DNA of 59,595 bases from Paralcaligenes ureilyticus. GTDB lineage: Bacteria > Pseudomonadota > Gammaproteobacteria > Burkholderiales > Burkholderiaceae_B. The stretch spans positions 1 through 59,595 of the forward strand of contig NZ_SMAJ01000020.1 of the NCBI RefSeq assembly GCF_004346225.1. Reading direction: 5' to 3'. Position numbers and translations under genes: made by a program. Below are positions 27,588-37,910 of the stretch, in pieces (the first letter of the stretch is position 1; each line of letters begins with the position of its first letter). Under the pieces are notes generated by a model. It was not told the DNA's origin. It worked only from the letters and a program-made list of their open reading frames with translations, and made no database searches.

Positions 27588-28121
27588 TTACGGTTTTGGC
27601 GCATCGGACGGTGTTTTCGCCGTGGCGTTGCCTGCACTAGCGGAATCGTCTTTTTTGGCGGAACCTTCCTTATTGGCGGAACTGTACAGGAATTTGCTGA
27701 TCAGCTCTTCCAGAATGACGGCGCTTTGTGTGAATTTGATCTGGCTGTTCTGAGTCAGGTTTTTCTCGCTGCCGCCCGGAGTCAGGCCAACATATTGTTC
27801 GCCCAGCAGGCCCGAGGTGAGAATCGAGGCCGAGCTATCGTCGGGAAACTGGTATTGCTTATCCAGATCGAGTGTTGCAACGGCCTGAAAACGCTTGTTG
27901 TCGAAGCCTATCTTGGCTACGCGGCCCACCACCACGCCGCTGCTTTTGACCGGCGCGCGTATTTTCAAACCGCCCAGATTGTCGAAATGGGCCTCGACCT
28001 GATAAGTGGGCGCAAACGAAAATGAGCTCAGATTGCCCGCGCGCAGGGCGAGGAAAATCAGAGCGATGGCGCCCAGCAAAACAAATAGTCCAACCCAAAA
28101 ATCAGTTTTTTCGCGAGTCAT
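27588..28121 (-). CDS. mlaD: MCE-domain lipid-transport protein MlaD
   Basis: 177 residues. One N-terminal membrane helix (about 8-26), then a single MCE domain (FDNLGGLKIRAPVKSSGVVVGRV, GLLGEQYVGLTPG). It forms the periplasmic hexameric ring on MlaE. The tail after residue 150 is Ala/Ser/Lys-rich and probably disordered. Confidence 0.95.
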   Translation of the reverse strand: MTREKTDFWVGLFVLLGAIALIFLALRAGNLSSFSFAPTYQVEAHFDNLGGLKIRAPVKSSGVVVGRVAKIGFDNKRFQAVATLDLDKQYQFPDDSSASILTSGLLGEQYVGLTPGGSEKNLTQNSQIKFTQSAVILEELISKFLYSSANKEGSAKKDDSASAGNATAKTPSDAPKP

Positions 28122-28139
28122 GATGATTCCGTCGTTTCT

Positions 28140-28928
28140 TTAATGGCTAAACATCAGGGCGGTCAACAGGAAGTCCAGCCCCAATACAACCAGCGCGCTG
28201 CTGACGACTGTGCGTGTCGTGGCGCGGGCGACCCCTTCGGGGGTCGGTTTGGCATTCCAGCCTTCATAGAGCGCGATCAGTGTGACCGCAACCCCGAAGA
28301 CCGCGCTTTTTACCACCCCGTTGGCGATGTCGTTGAAGACATCGACGCCGTTTTGCATTTGCGACCAGAAGGCGCCGGAGTCGATGCCGATGAGCACCAC
28401 ACCTACGAACCAGCCGCCGATGACGCCGACCATGGAGAATACGGCGGCGAGGACAGGCATGGCGATGACCCCGCCCCAGAATCTGGGCGCCAGCACGCGG
28501 CGTATCGGGTCAACGGCCATGACCTCCATGGCGGCGAGCTGCTCACCGGCTTTCATCAGGCCGATCTCGGCCGTGAGCGATGTGCCGGCGCGGCCGGCAA
28601 AGAGCAGCGCAGTCACCACCGGCCCCAGTTCGCGTGTCAGCGACAGGGCCACAAGCAGGCCCAGGGCCTCTTCGGAGCCGTAGCGCTCAAGGGTGTAATA
28701 GCCCTGGAGCGCCAGCACGAAGCCCACAAACAAGCCCGATACGGTAATGATCAGCAACGAGTAATTGCCGATAAAGTGTACTTGCTGCGAGACGAGGCGG
28801 GGGCGCTTGAACATTGCACCGGTGCCGGACAGTATGGCGCCCAGCAGGCGGGCGTAGGCGCCCAGGCCGGTAATACGGCAGCGTATGCCGGCGCCCAGGG
28901 CGGAAATCAGGGCGGCTGGTGTAGTCAT
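28140..28928 (-). CDS. mlaE: Phospholipid ABC transporter permease MlaE
   Basis: 262 residues from the ATG at 28928, overlapping the mlaF stop. The EIGLMKAGEQLAAMEVMAVDP segment and GALFAGRAGTSLTAE-type loop are family signatures; several hydrophobic helices follow. It forms the membrane core of MlaFED. Confidence 0.95.
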   Translation of the reverse strand: MTTPAALISALGAGIRCRITGLGAYARLLGAILSGTGAMFKRPRLVSQQVHFIGNYSLLIITVSGLFVGFVLALQGYYTLERYGSEEALGLLVALSLTRELGPVVTALLFAGRAGTSLTAEIGLMKAGEQLAAMEVMAVDPIRRVLAPRFWGGVIAMPVLAAVFSMVGVIGGWFVGVVLIGIDSGAFWSQMQNGVDVFNDIANGVVKSAVFGVAVTLIALYEGWNAKPTPEGVARATTRTVVSSALVVLGLDFLLTALMFSH

Positions 28929-29761
28929 GGGCGGCCTCCGTGCTGCCCTAGCCATTGCTGGAATGCAGGGGTTTGCGGGTAGTGAAACGCAATGGGGCCG
29001 TCGGGCTGACCGTCCAGAAATTGGCGGACGTAAGCGTCTTGGGAGCGCGAGAGGTCATCGGGCGTGCCGCTGGCGATCATTTTCCCTTGGCCCACCATGT
29101 AGACCTGGTCGGCGATGGCAAAGGATTCGGCGACGTCATGGGTAATCAGCACCGAGGCGCAATTGAGCCGGTCGGTAAGTGTGCGGATGAGCTGGGCGGT
29201 AATGCCCAGTGAAATCGGATCGAGGCCTGCGAAGGGTTCGTCGTACAGAATCAGTTCGGGTTCCAGGACGATGGCGCGGGCAAGCGCGACGCGGCGCGCC
29301 ATGCCGCCGGAGATTTCTGAAATCTTCAGGTGCGCGGCGGCGCGCAGCCCCACCGCGTCCAGCTTGTCGAGTACGGTCTGGATGATGGCGCTTTCGGTTT
29401 GTTCTGTGTGCTCACGCAAGGGGAAGGCTACGTTTTCGAAAACGTTCAGGTCGGTGAATAGCGCTCCTTGCTGAAAGAGTACCCCCATGCGCTGACGCAA
29501 TTTGCGCACGCCGTCGCCGTTGGCCTGCGCGATGTCTTCGCCGAAAACGCGTATGGCGCCCGCTTGGGGGCTCAGTTGCCCTGTGGCGCCGCGCAGCAGG
29601 GTGGTTTTACCCGATCCGGAACCGCCCATCATGGCGACGACCTGGCCGCGGCGAACTTCCATGGTGACGTTGCTCAGTACGGTGAAGTCTCCGTACCCGA
29701 GGCTCACGTCGCTAAAGAGCAGGGCCGGCTGGCCGGGATGGGCATCCGTTTCTGAACTCAT
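28925..29761 (-). CDS. mlaF: Phospholipid ABC transporter ATPase MlaF
   Basis: 278 residues from the ATG at 29761. Walker A GGSGSGKTTLLR, Q-loop FQQGALF, signature ISGGMARRVALAR, Walker B ELILYDEPFAGLD. First gene of the long minus-strand mla-to-tat block. Residues translated upstream of this ATG run into REP-like repeats and are not coding. Confidence 0.95.
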   Translation of the reverse strand: MSSETDAHPGQPALLFSDVSLGYGDFTVLSNVTMEVRRGQVVAMMGGSGSGKTTLLRGATGQLSPQAGAIRVFGEDIAQANGDGVRKLRQRMGVLFQQGALFTDLNVFENVAFPLREHTEQTESAIIQTVLDKLDAVGLRAAAHLKISEISGGMARRVALARAIVLEPELILYDEPFAGLDPISLGITAQLIRTLTDRLNCASVLITHDVAESFAIADQVYMVGQGKMIASGTPDDLSRSQDAYVRQFLDGQPDGPIAFHYPQTPAFQQWLGQHGGRP

Positions 29762-29894
29762 AAAACCGTTCTCGACAAAAGTGGGGCAATAAAAATGGAC
29801 ACGGCCGTGTTGGTAGTTCACAGCCGTGCATTGTATCCCGGACAAATGGTAGCAGGCCGCGGCGAAATGCGCATGCCGTTCCTGCAACGTGTTT

Positions 29895-30048
29895 GTAGCG
29901 GCAGCCCTTGTGGCTGCCATCGCGTTCTATAAATATCGCCTCGCTTATCAACGATTTTGGCAGCCACAAGGGCTGCCGCTACATGATTCACGGGTACGTT
30001 TCCATTCACGGGTGCGTTTTTGTAGCGGCACCCCTTGTGGGTGCCATC
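29895..30048. repeat. REP-like hairpin cluster G (3 copies)
   Basis: 29895-29921 (+), 29958-29982 (-) and 30022-30048 (+). The first two are tail-to-tail with GGCAGCC stems and a spacer (TCTATAAATATCGCC...TTATCAACGATTTT) closely resembling that at 37796-37834. The second and third are head-to-head with the CACGGGTACG-type spacer. They fill the 326-base gap between mlaF and the chromate transporter genes; no gene is seen there. Confidence 0.88.
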
Positions 30049-30087
30049 TTCCCGTCGGAGCCGGCCCACATCTTTTCCAACCGCCTA

Positions 30088-30612
30088 TCAGGGGCGGACT
30101 ATCAAAAATAGCGCCGCCCCCAGGCCCAGCAACAGGAATGGGCTGACGCGCGTATAAAGCAGCGCCACAGTGGAGACGATGGCTACTCCCCAGGCCCAGA
30201 GGCCGCCCTCGGAGGCGTTGAGTATGGTTCCTGTGGCCGCCAGGATCATGCCGGCGGCCACGGGGATCAGGCCTTGCTCGATGGACTTGATCAATAAGGT
30301 ATGTTCGTAACGCGCCCACAGTCTGGCCAGAAAATACACCAGCGTTGCGGCCGGCACGAAAATGGCGAACGAGGCAACCAAGGCGCCCGCCATGCCTGCT
30401 GCTTGCCAGCCTATCAGTGTTATCAGCAGCGATTTTGGCCCCGGAATCAGGCGCGATAGGGCAAACAGGTCCAGGAACTGGCTATTGTTGATCCAGTGGT
30501 AGACCTCGACGGATTGGTGGTGGATGGCCGGAATAATGCTTTGGCCGCCGCCCACCGTCAGGAAGGACAGAGGGAAAAAGACTTTGAACAGGCTGAGCAG
30601 AATATCGATCAT
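30088..30612 (-). CDS. Chromate transporter, C-terminal-half type
   Basis: 174 residues, hydrophobic with about five membrane helices; SFLTVGGGQSIIPAI and LSRLIPGPKSLLIT match one half of the CHR (ChrA) family. The start overlaps the stop of the upstream half gene (ATGA), so the two probably assemble as a heterodimer. Short-chain CHR pairs export chromate in some bacteria; here the substrate is only inferred. Confidence 0.88.
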   Translation of the reverse strand: MIDILLSLFKVFFPLSFLTVGGGQSIIPAIHHQSVEVYHWINNSQFLDLFALSRLIPGPKSLLITLIGWQAAGMAGALVASFAIFVPAATLVYFLARLWARYEHTLLIKSIEQGLIPVAAGMILAATGTILNASEGGLWAWGVAIVSTVALLYTRVSPFLLLGLGAALFLIVRP

Positions 30613-31184
30613 CGGGATTTCTGCGCGTGCCGTTTGATTTGAAAGTAGGCAATGGCAATCGAGCAGGGCGCGGCGCACAGCACCACCCAGACCAGCGAAA
30701 ACTTCAGGATGAAAATGGCGGTAAATGTGCCTGCCAGGACTAGGAAGGGCAGCAGGCCATTTACGGCCCGCCGGGCCGCTCGCAGGCCCATTTCCAGGGA
30801 CAGGCCGATGGCCGCCGCCGCAATGCCGGCCAACGCCAGATGGATATTTTCCGATTGGGCCACGCGGGCGAATACGGCCGCCAGGATAATGGCAAAAATC
30901 ATGGCCGGCATCACTATGCCGAAGGTTGCCGCCAGGACACCCCGGCCACCGTGTAACTTGTAGCCGATCCAGATCGACAGATTAACGACATTGACCCCGG
31001 GGAAGGCTTGGGAGAGCGCCAGGCCGCTCAGGAATTCGTCTTCGGAAATCCAGCGCCGCTGGTGGACGAACTCGCGCATCATCCAGCCGCTCAAGCCGCC
31101 GCCGAAGCTGGTCATTCCTATGCGCGAAAAGGCCCAGAAAATTTCGGACAGGCCGGGGTGGGGCTGAGCGGTGTCGGTAGCCAT
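30609..31184 (-). CDS. Chromate transporter, N-terminal-half type
   Basis: 191 residues. IFWAFSRIGMTSFGGGLSGWMMREFV and LALSQAFPGVNVVNLSIWIGY are CHR-family motifs for the first half. Forms an overlapping pair with the next gene. The ATG at 31184 is the first in a CHR-like context; upstream residues lie in the gltD terminator. Confidence 0.88.
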   Translation of the reverse strand: MATDTAQPHPGLSEIFWAFSRIGMTSFGGGLSGWMMREFVHQRRWISEDEFLSGLALSQAFPGVNVVNLSIWIGYKLHGGRGVLAATFGIVMPAMIFAIILAAVFARVAQSENIHLALAGIAAAAIGLSLEMGLRAARRAVNGLLPFLVLAGTFTAIFILKFSLVWVVLCAAPCSIAIAYFQIKRHAQKSR

Positions 31185-31190
31185 GTTTCT

Positions 31191-31230
31191 TCGCCGGAAA
31201 AACACAAGCCGGCTGCCTTGGGCAGCCGGC
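31191..31230 (-). terminator. Rho-independent terminator after gltD
   Basis: GCCGGCTGCC (31208-31217) pairs perfectly with GGCAGCCGGC (31221-31230) around a three-base loop, followed on the minus strand by TTGTGTTTTTC. It separates gltBD from the chromate genes. Confidence 0.8.
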
Positions 31231-31251
31231 GTCAAACAGATGGGTGGTTTG

Positions 31252-32715
31252 CTAACGAGGTAGTGTACTCGTTCCCATCAAATGTTCATCCACCGAGCGG
31301 GCGCATTGACGTCCTTCCCGTATTGCCCAGACGACGAGCGATTGTCCGCGGCGCATGTCGCCGGCGGCAAATACTTTGTCGACATTGCTGCGGTAATTCT
31401 CGGTATCGGCGTGCGCGTTGCCGCGGGCGTCCAAACCCACTCCAAACGCGTCGAGCACATTTTTGACGGGCGAGACGAAACCCATGGCCAGTAGGACCAG
31501 GTCGGCGGGCAGAACGAATTCCGAGCCTTCGATCTGGCGCATCTTGGTCTGGCCGGTGGTTTCGTCCTTGAACCATTCAAGGCGCGCGGCGACCAGCCTT
31601 TCGACCTTGCCGCCCTTGCCCTCGAACGATTTGGTGGTAACGGCCCAATCGCGTTCGCAGCCTTCTTCATGCGAGGAAGAGGTGCGCAGTTTGGCGGGCC
31701 AGTAGGGCCAGGTCAGACTCTTGTTCTCCTCGTCGGGCAACTTGCCCATGAGTTCGAACTGGGTGACGGAGGCCGCCCCCTGGCGGTTGCTGGTTCCCAC
31801 GCAATCGGAGCCGGTGTCGCCGCCGCCGATCACGATCACATGCTTGCCTTTGGCCACCGTCTGCTTGACGACCCGGTCGCCTGCATTGACTTTGTTTTGC
31901 GGGCGCAGGAAGTCCATGGCGAAATGGATGCCTTTGAGTTCTCTGCCTGGAACGGGCAGGTCGCGCGGATTTTCCGCGCCGCCGGCCAACACGATGGCAT
32001 CGAATTCGGCTTGCAGCGACTCGGGCGTACGCACTGTCAGGCCCTCTTCGGCGTTGGCGGCGTCGCCGACGTAAGTCGATGGGCAGAACTCCACCCCTTC
32101 GGCTTCCATTTGGGCCAGGCGGCGATCGATATGCGATTTTTCGAGTTTGAAGTCTGGGATGCCATAGCGCAACAGGCCGCCGATGCGGTTGCTCTTTTCA
32201 AATACGGTGACCGCATGGCCGACGCGTGCCAGTTGCTGCGCGCAGGCCAGGCCGGCCGGGCCGGAGCCCACGACGGCCACTTTTTTGCCGGTTTTTTTCA
32301 GCGGCAGCTGCGGCGTAACCCAGCCTTCGGCCCAGCCTTTGTCAATAATGGCGTGTTCGATCGATTTGATGCCGACTGCGTCATCGTTGATATTGAGCGT
32401 ACAGGCCGCCTCGCAGGGCGCCGGACAGATGCGCCCGGTGAACTCCGGAAAATTGTTGGTCGATTGCAGCACGTCCAGCGCGCTGCGCCATTGCTGTTTG
32501 TAGACCAGGTCGTTCCAGTCGGGAATGACGTTGTTGACCGGACACCCATTGCTGCAATAGGGAATGCCGCAATCCATGCAGCGTGCACCCTGTTGCTTGG
32601 CTTGATCGTCGGTTAGGGTATGGACGAACTCGCGCCAGTTTTTCAGGCGTTTCTGTGGCGCGTCGTAGGTTTCCTTGACGCGCGAAAATTCCATGAAGCC
32701 AGTAATTTTGCCCAT
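31252..32715 (-). CDS. gltD: Glutamate synthase (NADPH) small subunit
   Basis: 487 residues from the ATG at 32715. The N-terminal cysteines ([24 protein letters not shown]) bind 4Fe-4S clusters; [20 protein letters not shown] is the FAD site and [14 protein letters not shown] the NADPH site. It feeds electrons to GltB. Ten bases downstream of gltB. Confidence 0.97.
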   Translation of the reverse strand: MGKITGFMEFSRVKETYDAPQKRLKNWREFVHTLTDDQAKQQGARCMDCGIPYCSNGCPVNNVIPDWNDLVYKQQWRSALDVLQSTNNFPEFTGRICPAPCEAACTLNINDDAVGIKSIEHAIIDKGWAEGWVTPQLPLKKTGKKVAVVGSGPAGLACAQQLARVGHAVTVFEKSNRIGGLLRYGIPDFKLEKSHIDRRLAQMEAEGVEFCPSTYVGDAANAEEGLTVRTPESLQAEFDAIVLAGGAENPRDLPVPGRELKGIHFAMDFLRPQNKVNAGDRVVKQTVAKGKHVIVIGGGDTGSDCVGTSNRQGAASVTQFELMGKLPDEENKSLTWPYWPAKLRTSSSHEEGCERDWAVTTKSFEGKGGKVERLVAARLEWFKDETTGQTKMRQIEGSEFVLPADLVLLAMGFVSPVKNVLDAFGVGLDARGNAHADTENYRSNVDKVFAAGDMRRGQSLVVWAIREGRQCARSVDEHLMGTSTLPR

Positions 32716-32725
32716 GTTTGCTTCC

Positions 32726-35700
32726 TCAGGCAGCGATTTGTTGTAGGTTGTTGGCGCGCCACATTTCACCCAGCGCGCGGCGATAGTCGGTAGGTATCAC
32801 CTTGACGAAGGTGGCACGGGCCCGTTCCCAGTCGCCCAGCAGTTCGCGTGAACGGAAGCTGCCGGTATAACGATAATGGTCTTCAATCAGGCGGCGCAGA
32901 ATCGTTTCGTCGGTCTCGCGTTCGCCGCCGCGTACGACGCTATGCCAGGTGTCGACGCCGTTGGCCTCGGTTTGTTGCGCGTGACTGATGACGGGCTCGA
33001 GTTCAACCATGGACAGATTGCAGTTTTGACGGAAAGTATTGTGCGGATCCCACACATAGGCCACGCCGCCGGACATGCCCGCGGCAAAATTGCGCCCGGT
33101 TGCTCCCAGCACGACGACCGTGCCGCCGGTCATGTATTCGCATCCGTGGTCTCCCGTGCCTTCGACAACGGCGGTGGCGCCTGAGTTGCGCACGGCAAAC
33201 CGCTCGCCGGTCACGCCGTTGAAATATGCCTCGCCCGCCAGCGCCCCATACAGCACAGTATTGCCGGCGATGATGTGGTCTGGGCCGAAGCCGCGGAAAT
33301 CATTGGGCGAGCGCAGGATAATGCGGCCGCCCGAGAGGCCTTTGCCGACGTAGTCGTTGGCTTCGCCCACCAGATCCAGCGTAATGCCGTGGGCCAGGAA
33401 CGCGCCGAAGCTTTGGCCGGCAGCGCCATTGCACTGGATGTGTATGGTGTCGTCGGGCAGGCCGTCATGTCCGTAATGCCTGGCCACTTCGCCCGAGAGC
33501 ATGGCGCCGATGGTGCGGTTGCGATTGCGCACGGGCGTGATGAAGGACACCTTCTCGGCGCGCTCGATGGCGGCCTTGCTGCGTTCGATCAGTAAATGAT
33601 CCAGCGCATGGGTCAGGCCGTGATCCTGCTCGTCGGTCTGATAGCGGCCGGCGGTGGACGGGGTTTGGTAAAACACCTTGGAGAAGTCGAGCCCCTGCGC
33701 CTTCCAGTGTTCGATGCCGGTGCGCATGTCAAGCAGATCGACGCGTCCTATCAGCTCGTTGAAGTTGCGCAGGCCTAGCTGAGCCATGATCTCGCGCACT
33801 TCTTCGGCGACGAAGAAGAAATAGTTGACGACGTGTTCGGGCTTGCCCTGGAATTTCTTGCGCAGATGCGGGTCCTGGGTGGCCACGCCCACCGGACAGG
33901 TGTTCAGGTGGCATTTGCGCATCATGATGCAGCCTTCGACCACCAGCGGAGCGGTGGCAAAGCCGAACTCGTCGGCGCCCAGCAATGCCCCAATGGCAAC
34001 GTCGCGGCCGGTCTTCATCTGCCCGTCGGCCTGTACGCGAATCCGGCTGCGCAGGTTGTTCAACACCAGCGTTTGCTGCGTTTCGGCCAGGCCCAGCTCC
34101 CAGGGGGTGCCTGCGTGCTTGATCGAGGCTACGGGCGAGGCGCCCGTGCCGCCATCGTGGCCGGCAATGACAACGTGATCGGCCTTGGCCTTGGCAACAC
34201 CGGTGGCCACGGTACCTACACCCACTTCCGACACGAGCTTGACCGATACCGAAGCGGCAGGGTTGACGTTTTTCAGGTCATGGATCAGTTGCGCCAGATC
34301 TTCAATGGAATAAATATCATGGTGCGGGGGAGGCGAGATCAGGCCCACGCCCGGCACCGAATAGCGCAGCTTGGCGATGTACTCCGACACTTTGTGCCCG
34401 GGCAACTGGCCGCCTTCGCCGGGCTTGGCGCCTTGCGCCATTTTGATCTGGATCTGGTCGGCGCTGGACAGGTATTCGGCCGAGACGCCGAAGCGGCCCG
34501 AGGCAACCTGCTTGATGCGCGAGCGCAACGAGTCGCCTGCCGCGAGAGGCACGTTGGCGGCAATGCGGTCTTCGCCCAGGAAGGAGGCAAGCGTGTCGCC
34601 TTTCTTGATGGCGCTTTTGCCCTGGCGCATTTCTTCGCGATAGCGCAGCTCGTCTTCACCGCCTTCGCCGGTGTTCGATTTGCCGCCTATGCGGTTCATG
34701 GCCACCGCCAGGACGGAATGCGCTTCCGTTGAAATCGAGCCCAGCGACATGGCGCCCGTGACGAAGCGCTTGACGATTTCCTTGGCGGGTTCCACTTCGT
34801 CGAGCGGGATGGCGCGTGCCGGATCCACCTTGAACTCGAACAGGCCGCGCAAGGTCATGTGGCGGCGGGTCTGGTCATTGATGAGCTGCGCGTATTCTTT
34901 GTAGGTTCGGTAATTGTTGGCCTTGGTCGCATGTTGCAGTTTGGCGATCGAGTCCGGGGTCCACATATGCTGTTCGCCGCGAATGCGGAAGGCGTAATCG
35001 CCGCCGGCATCCAATGCGTTGCTGAGCACCGGATCGTCGCCGAACGCGGCCCTGTGCAGTCGCAGCGCTTCTTCGGCGACCTGGAAGATGTCTATGCCTT
35101 GAATTCGGCTGGACGTGCCGGTGAAGTATTTGTTGATCAGCGAAGACTGCAGCCCGACCGCTTCGAAAATTTGCGCGCCGGTGTACGACATATAGGTCGA
35201 GATGCCCATTTTGGACATGACCTTGTTCAGGCCTTTGTCGATGGCCTTGATGTAGTTTTTGATCGCATGCGCGGGGTCGTCCATGGCGGCCAGCGATTCC
35301 AGCGCCAGGTAGGGGTGTATGGCTTCGGCGCCGTAGCCGCCCAGCAATGCGAAATGGTGCACTTCGCGCGCCGATCCGGTTTCAACGATCAGGCCGGTAT
35401 TGGTGCGAAGGCCGGCCAGAATCAGGTGTTGGTGTATGGCCGAGGTGGCCAGCAGGGCCGGGATGGCCACGTGCTCGCTGTCGATGTTTCGGTCGGAGAT
35501 CAGCAATATGTTGTAGCCGCTGCGCACGGCGTCGGTGGCTTTGGAGCACAGGCCCGCGATGCAGGCTTCGATGCCCTCACTGCCCCATGCGACCGGGTAG
35601 GTGATGTCGATCTCGAAGCTTTTGAATTTATGCGAAGTGATCTGCCCGATATTGCGGATTTGCGCCATGGCGGCAAAGTCCAGCACCGGCTGGGCGACTT

Positions 35701-37453
35701 CCAGGCGCAGCGGCGGGTTGACATTGTTGATGTCGAGCAGATTGGGCTTGGGTCCGATGAACGAAACCAGCGACATGACCAGTTGTTCGCGGATGGGGTC
35801 TATGGGCGGATTGGTGACCTGCGCGAAAAGCTGGCGGAAATAGTTGTAGAAGGGCTTGGAGCGATCGGACAGGATGGCCAGCGGCGCATCGTTGCCCATC
35901 GACCCGATGACCTCTTCGCCGTTGCGGGCCATGGGTTCAAGGATGAACTTGAAGTCCTCCTGAGTCCAGCCGAAAGCCTGCTGACGATCGAGCAAAGAGG
36001 CCGTCGGTATCGGGAGGTTTTCGGCTTTGGGTGCGGGCAATGTCTCCAGCTTCAGGCGCAGGCGCTCGATCCACTGGCGATAGGGCCGGCTGTTGGCCAG
36101 CTGCGACTTGATCTCGGCGTCGTCGATAATGCGGCCTTGCTGCAGGTCGATGAGAAACATTTTGCCCGGCTGCAGGCGCCATTTCTTGACGATGCGATGT
36201 TCCGGAATGGACAGGGTGCCGGCTTCCGAAGCCAGTACGACCAAATCGTCATCGGTGATCAGGTAGCGCGCCGGCCGCAGGCCGTTGCGATCCAGCGTGG
36301 CGCCGATTTGGCGGCCGTCGGTAAAGGCAATGGCCGCCGGGCCGTCCCAGGGTTCCATCATGGCCGCGTGGTATTCGTAAAAGGCGCGGCGGTGTTCATC
36401 CATGTGCGTGTGCTGCTCCCACGCTTCGGGGATCATCATCAGCATGGCGTGCGCGAGCGAATAGCCCGACATGACCAGCAGTTCCAGGCAGTTGTCGAAG
36501 GTGGCGGTATCGGATTGCCCTTCGTACACGATCGGGTAGAGCTTGGGCAGGTCTGAGCCCAGCACAGCGGATTGCATGGCGCCTTCGCGGGCGCGCAGCC
36601 AGTTGAAGTTGCCTTTGACCGTGTTGATTTCGCCGTTGTGCGCAATCATGCGATAGGGGTGGGCGAGGGGCCACGCCGGGAAGGTGTTGGTGGAAAAGCG
36701 CTGGTGCACCATGGCCAGCGCCGAAACAGTGCGGGTGTCGGCCAGGTCGCGGTAATAGCTGCCCACCTGGCTGGCCAGGAGCAGGCCTTTGTAGACGACC
36801 GTGCGCACGGAGATCGAGGGCACGAAATATTCCTGGCCGTGGGCCAGGTGCATGTGTTGAATGGCGTGGCTGGCCGTTTTGCGTATTACGTACAGTTTGC
36901 GTTCGAGGGCATCGGGCACCATGATGTCGGGCCCGCGGCCGATAAAGAGCTGGCGTATGACGGGCTTGCAGGCACGCACCGTGGGCGACATGGGCATGTC
37001 GTTGTCTACGGGTACGTCGCGCCAGCCCAGGACCACCTGGCCTTCGTCGCGCACGGCGCGTTCCAGTTCTTGCTGGCAGGCCAGGCGGGAGGCGGTTTCC
37101 TTGGGCAGAAACACCATGGCGACGCCGTACTCGTCGGGCTCGGGCAGTTCGATGCCCTGGGCGGCGAGTTCCTGGCGGTAAAGGGCGTCCGGTATCTGGA
37201 TGAGGATGCCGGCGCCATCGCCCATGAGCTCGTCGGCACCCACTGCGCCCCGGTGGTCGAGGTTTTCAAGAATCTTCAGCCCTTGCTGAATGATGGAGTG
37301 GCTTTTGCGGCCTTTGATGTGGGCGACAAACCCGACGCCACAGGAGTCGTGCTCGTTTTGCGGGTCGTACAGCCCTTGAGCCTGCGGCGGGTCGGTGCGC
37401 ACCGTGGTGGCCGCGATGTCGGGTGAGCTGGGGGGGATTGAGGTAGAGGGCAT
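32726..37453 (-). CDS. gltB: Glutamate synthase (NADPH) large subunit
   Basis: 1575 residues, longest gene in the window. The mature N-terminal nucleophile is Cys38 ([12 protein letters not shown]), preceded by an unusually long 37-residue leader to be removed. Central and FMN domains follow; the 3Fe-4S cysteines are in [13 protein letters not shown]; the C-terminal beta-helix contains [10 protein letters not shown]-like glycine repeats. It makes two glutamates from glutamine and 2-oxoglutarate. ATG at 37453 has GGAG seven bases upstream. Confidence 0.97.
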   Translation of the reverse strand: MPSTSIPPSSPDIAATTVRTDPPQAQGLYDPQNEHDSCGVGFVAHIKGRKSHSIIQQGLKILENLDHRGAVGADELMGDGAGILIQIPDALYRQELAAQGIELPEPDEYGVAMVFLPKETASRLACQQELERAVRDEGQVVLGWRDVPVDNDMPMSPTVRACKPVIRQLFIGRGPDIMVPDALERKLYVIRKTASHAIQHMHLAHGQEYFVPSISVRTVVYKGLLLASQVGSYYRDLADTRTVSALAMVHQRFSTNTFPAWPLAHPYRMIAHNGEINTVKGNFNWLRAREGAMQSAVLGSDLPKLYPIVYEGQSDTATFDNCLELLVMSGYSLAHAMLMMIPEAWEQHTHMDEHRRAFYEYHAAMMEPWDGPAAIAFTDGRQIGATLDRNGLRPARYLITDDDLVVLASEAGTLSIPEHRIVKKWRLQPGKMFLIDLQQGRIIDDAEIKSQLANSRPYRQWIERLRLKLETLPAPKAENLPIPTASLLDRQQAFGWTQEDFKFILEPMARNGEEVIGSMGNDAPLAILSDRSKPFYNYFRQLFAQVTNPPIDPIREQLVMSLVSFIGPKPNLLDINNVNPPLRLEVAQPVLDFAAMAQIRNIGQITSHKFKSFEIDITYPVAWGSEGIEACIAGLCSKATDAVRSGYNILLISDRNIDSEHVAIPALLATSAIHQHLILAGLRTNTGLIVETGSAREVHHFALLGGYGAEAIHPYLALESLAAMDDPAHAIKNYIKAIDKGLNKVMSKMGISTYMSYTGAQIFEAVGLQSSLINKYFTGTSSRIQGIDIFQVAEEALRLHRAAFGDDPVLSNALDAGGDYAFRIRGEQHMWTPDSIAKLQHATKANNYRTYKEYAQLINDQTRRHMTLRGLFEFKVDPARAIPLDEVEPAKEIVKRFVTGAMSLGSISTEAHSVLAVAMNRIGGKSNTGEGGEDELRYREEMRQGKSAIKKGDTLASFLGEDRIAANVPLAAGDSLRSRIKQVASGRFGVSAEYLSSADQIQIKMAQGAKPGEGGQLPGHKVSEYIAKLRYSVPGVGLISPPPHHDIYSIEDLAQLIHDLKNVNPAASVSVKLVSEVGVGTVATGVAKAKADHVVIAGHDGGTGASPVASIKHAGTPWELGLAETQQTLVLNNLRSRIRVQADGQMKTGRDVAIGALLGADEFGFATAPLVVEGCIMMRKCHLNTCPVGVATQDPHLRKKFQGKPEHVVNYFFFVAEEVREIMAQLGLRNFNELIGRVDLLDMRTGIEHWKAQGLDFSKVFYQTPSTAGRYQTDEQDHGLTHALDHLLIERSKAAIERAEKVSFITPVRNRNRTIGAMLSGEVARHYGHDGLPDDTIHIQCNGAAGQSFGAFLAHGITLDLVGEANDYVGKGLSGGRIILRSPNDFRGFGPDHIIAGNTVLYGALAGEAYFNGVTGERFAVRNSGATAVVEGTGDHGCEYMTGGTVVVLGATGRNFAAGMSGGVAYVWDPHNTFRQNCNLSMVELEPVISHAQQTEANGVDTWHSVVRGGERETDETILRRLIEDHYRYTGSFRSRELLGDWERARATFVKVIPTDYRRALGEMWRANNLQQIAA

Positions 37454-37543
37454 AAATGTACTCCGCAGAACTCTGCGCCGTGGAAATGGTGCGATGCAAG
37501 GTACACCATACTGCGGACAGGCGGGCTTGGCAAGGAAATTATT

Positions 37544-37604
37544 AGGGGTGCGTCCCTTTATTTATTAACTATTATATTTATTCAATTAAATAGGGGACGG
37601 ATTT
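37544..37604. repeat. AT-rich imperfect palindrome with GGGACG arms
   Basis: CGTCCC-TTTATTTA (from 37551) faces TAAATAG-GGGACG (to about 37599) across an AT-only centre. Arms pairing GGGGACG with CGTCCC next to a TATTTA run resemble repeats often seen beside Y1-transposase genes. It lies upstream of gltB and 300 bases from the RAYT-like gene. It could alternatively hold the gltB promoter. Confidence 0.4.
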
Positions 37605-37636
37605 GAGTATGATATTACAGCGTTTTGCAGCGGCCT

Positions 37637-37907
37637 GTAGCGCCACCCCTTGTGGGTGGCATTCATCCTTTCGCATTAATTTGATCTTGCCCAGAACCTT
37701 CTAGCCCCGCATCGTGTGGTGGATGTTTGTGGGGTCGTTGGTGAATTTGGTTGACGCGGCCATCGCTTGTAGCGGCAGCCCTTGTGGCTGCCATCGGCGT
37801 CTATATCTAATACGGTCGCGATTATCAAAGATTTTGGCAGCCACAAGGGCTGCCGCTACAAAAACGTACCCGCTGCTCAGATAACGGCACCCCTTGTGGG
37901 TGCCATC
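37637..37907. repeat. REP-like hairpin cluster H (4 copies) next to RAYT-like gene
   Basis: 37637-37661 (+, GCCACCC/GGGTGGC stem; with its tail to 37716 it matches 8158-8079 at 69/80), 37769-37795 (+) and 37835-37859 (-), a tail-to-tail GGCAGCC pair, and 37881-37907 (+), GGCACCC type with a decayed head (ATAACG). The last copy ends three bases from the stop codon of the RAYT-like gene. Confidence 0.88.
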
Positions 37908-37910
37908 CGT

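Noticed and set aside
30088-31184. Frameshifted single chrA gene
   Set aside because: Two half-length genes with a normal ATGA overlap and separate starts match the known short-chain CHR pair arrangement.
34859-36556. Open frame of 565 codons on the plus strand
   Set aside because: Lies antisense inside gltB, which is full length with all motifs; high-GC codon bias makes such shadows.
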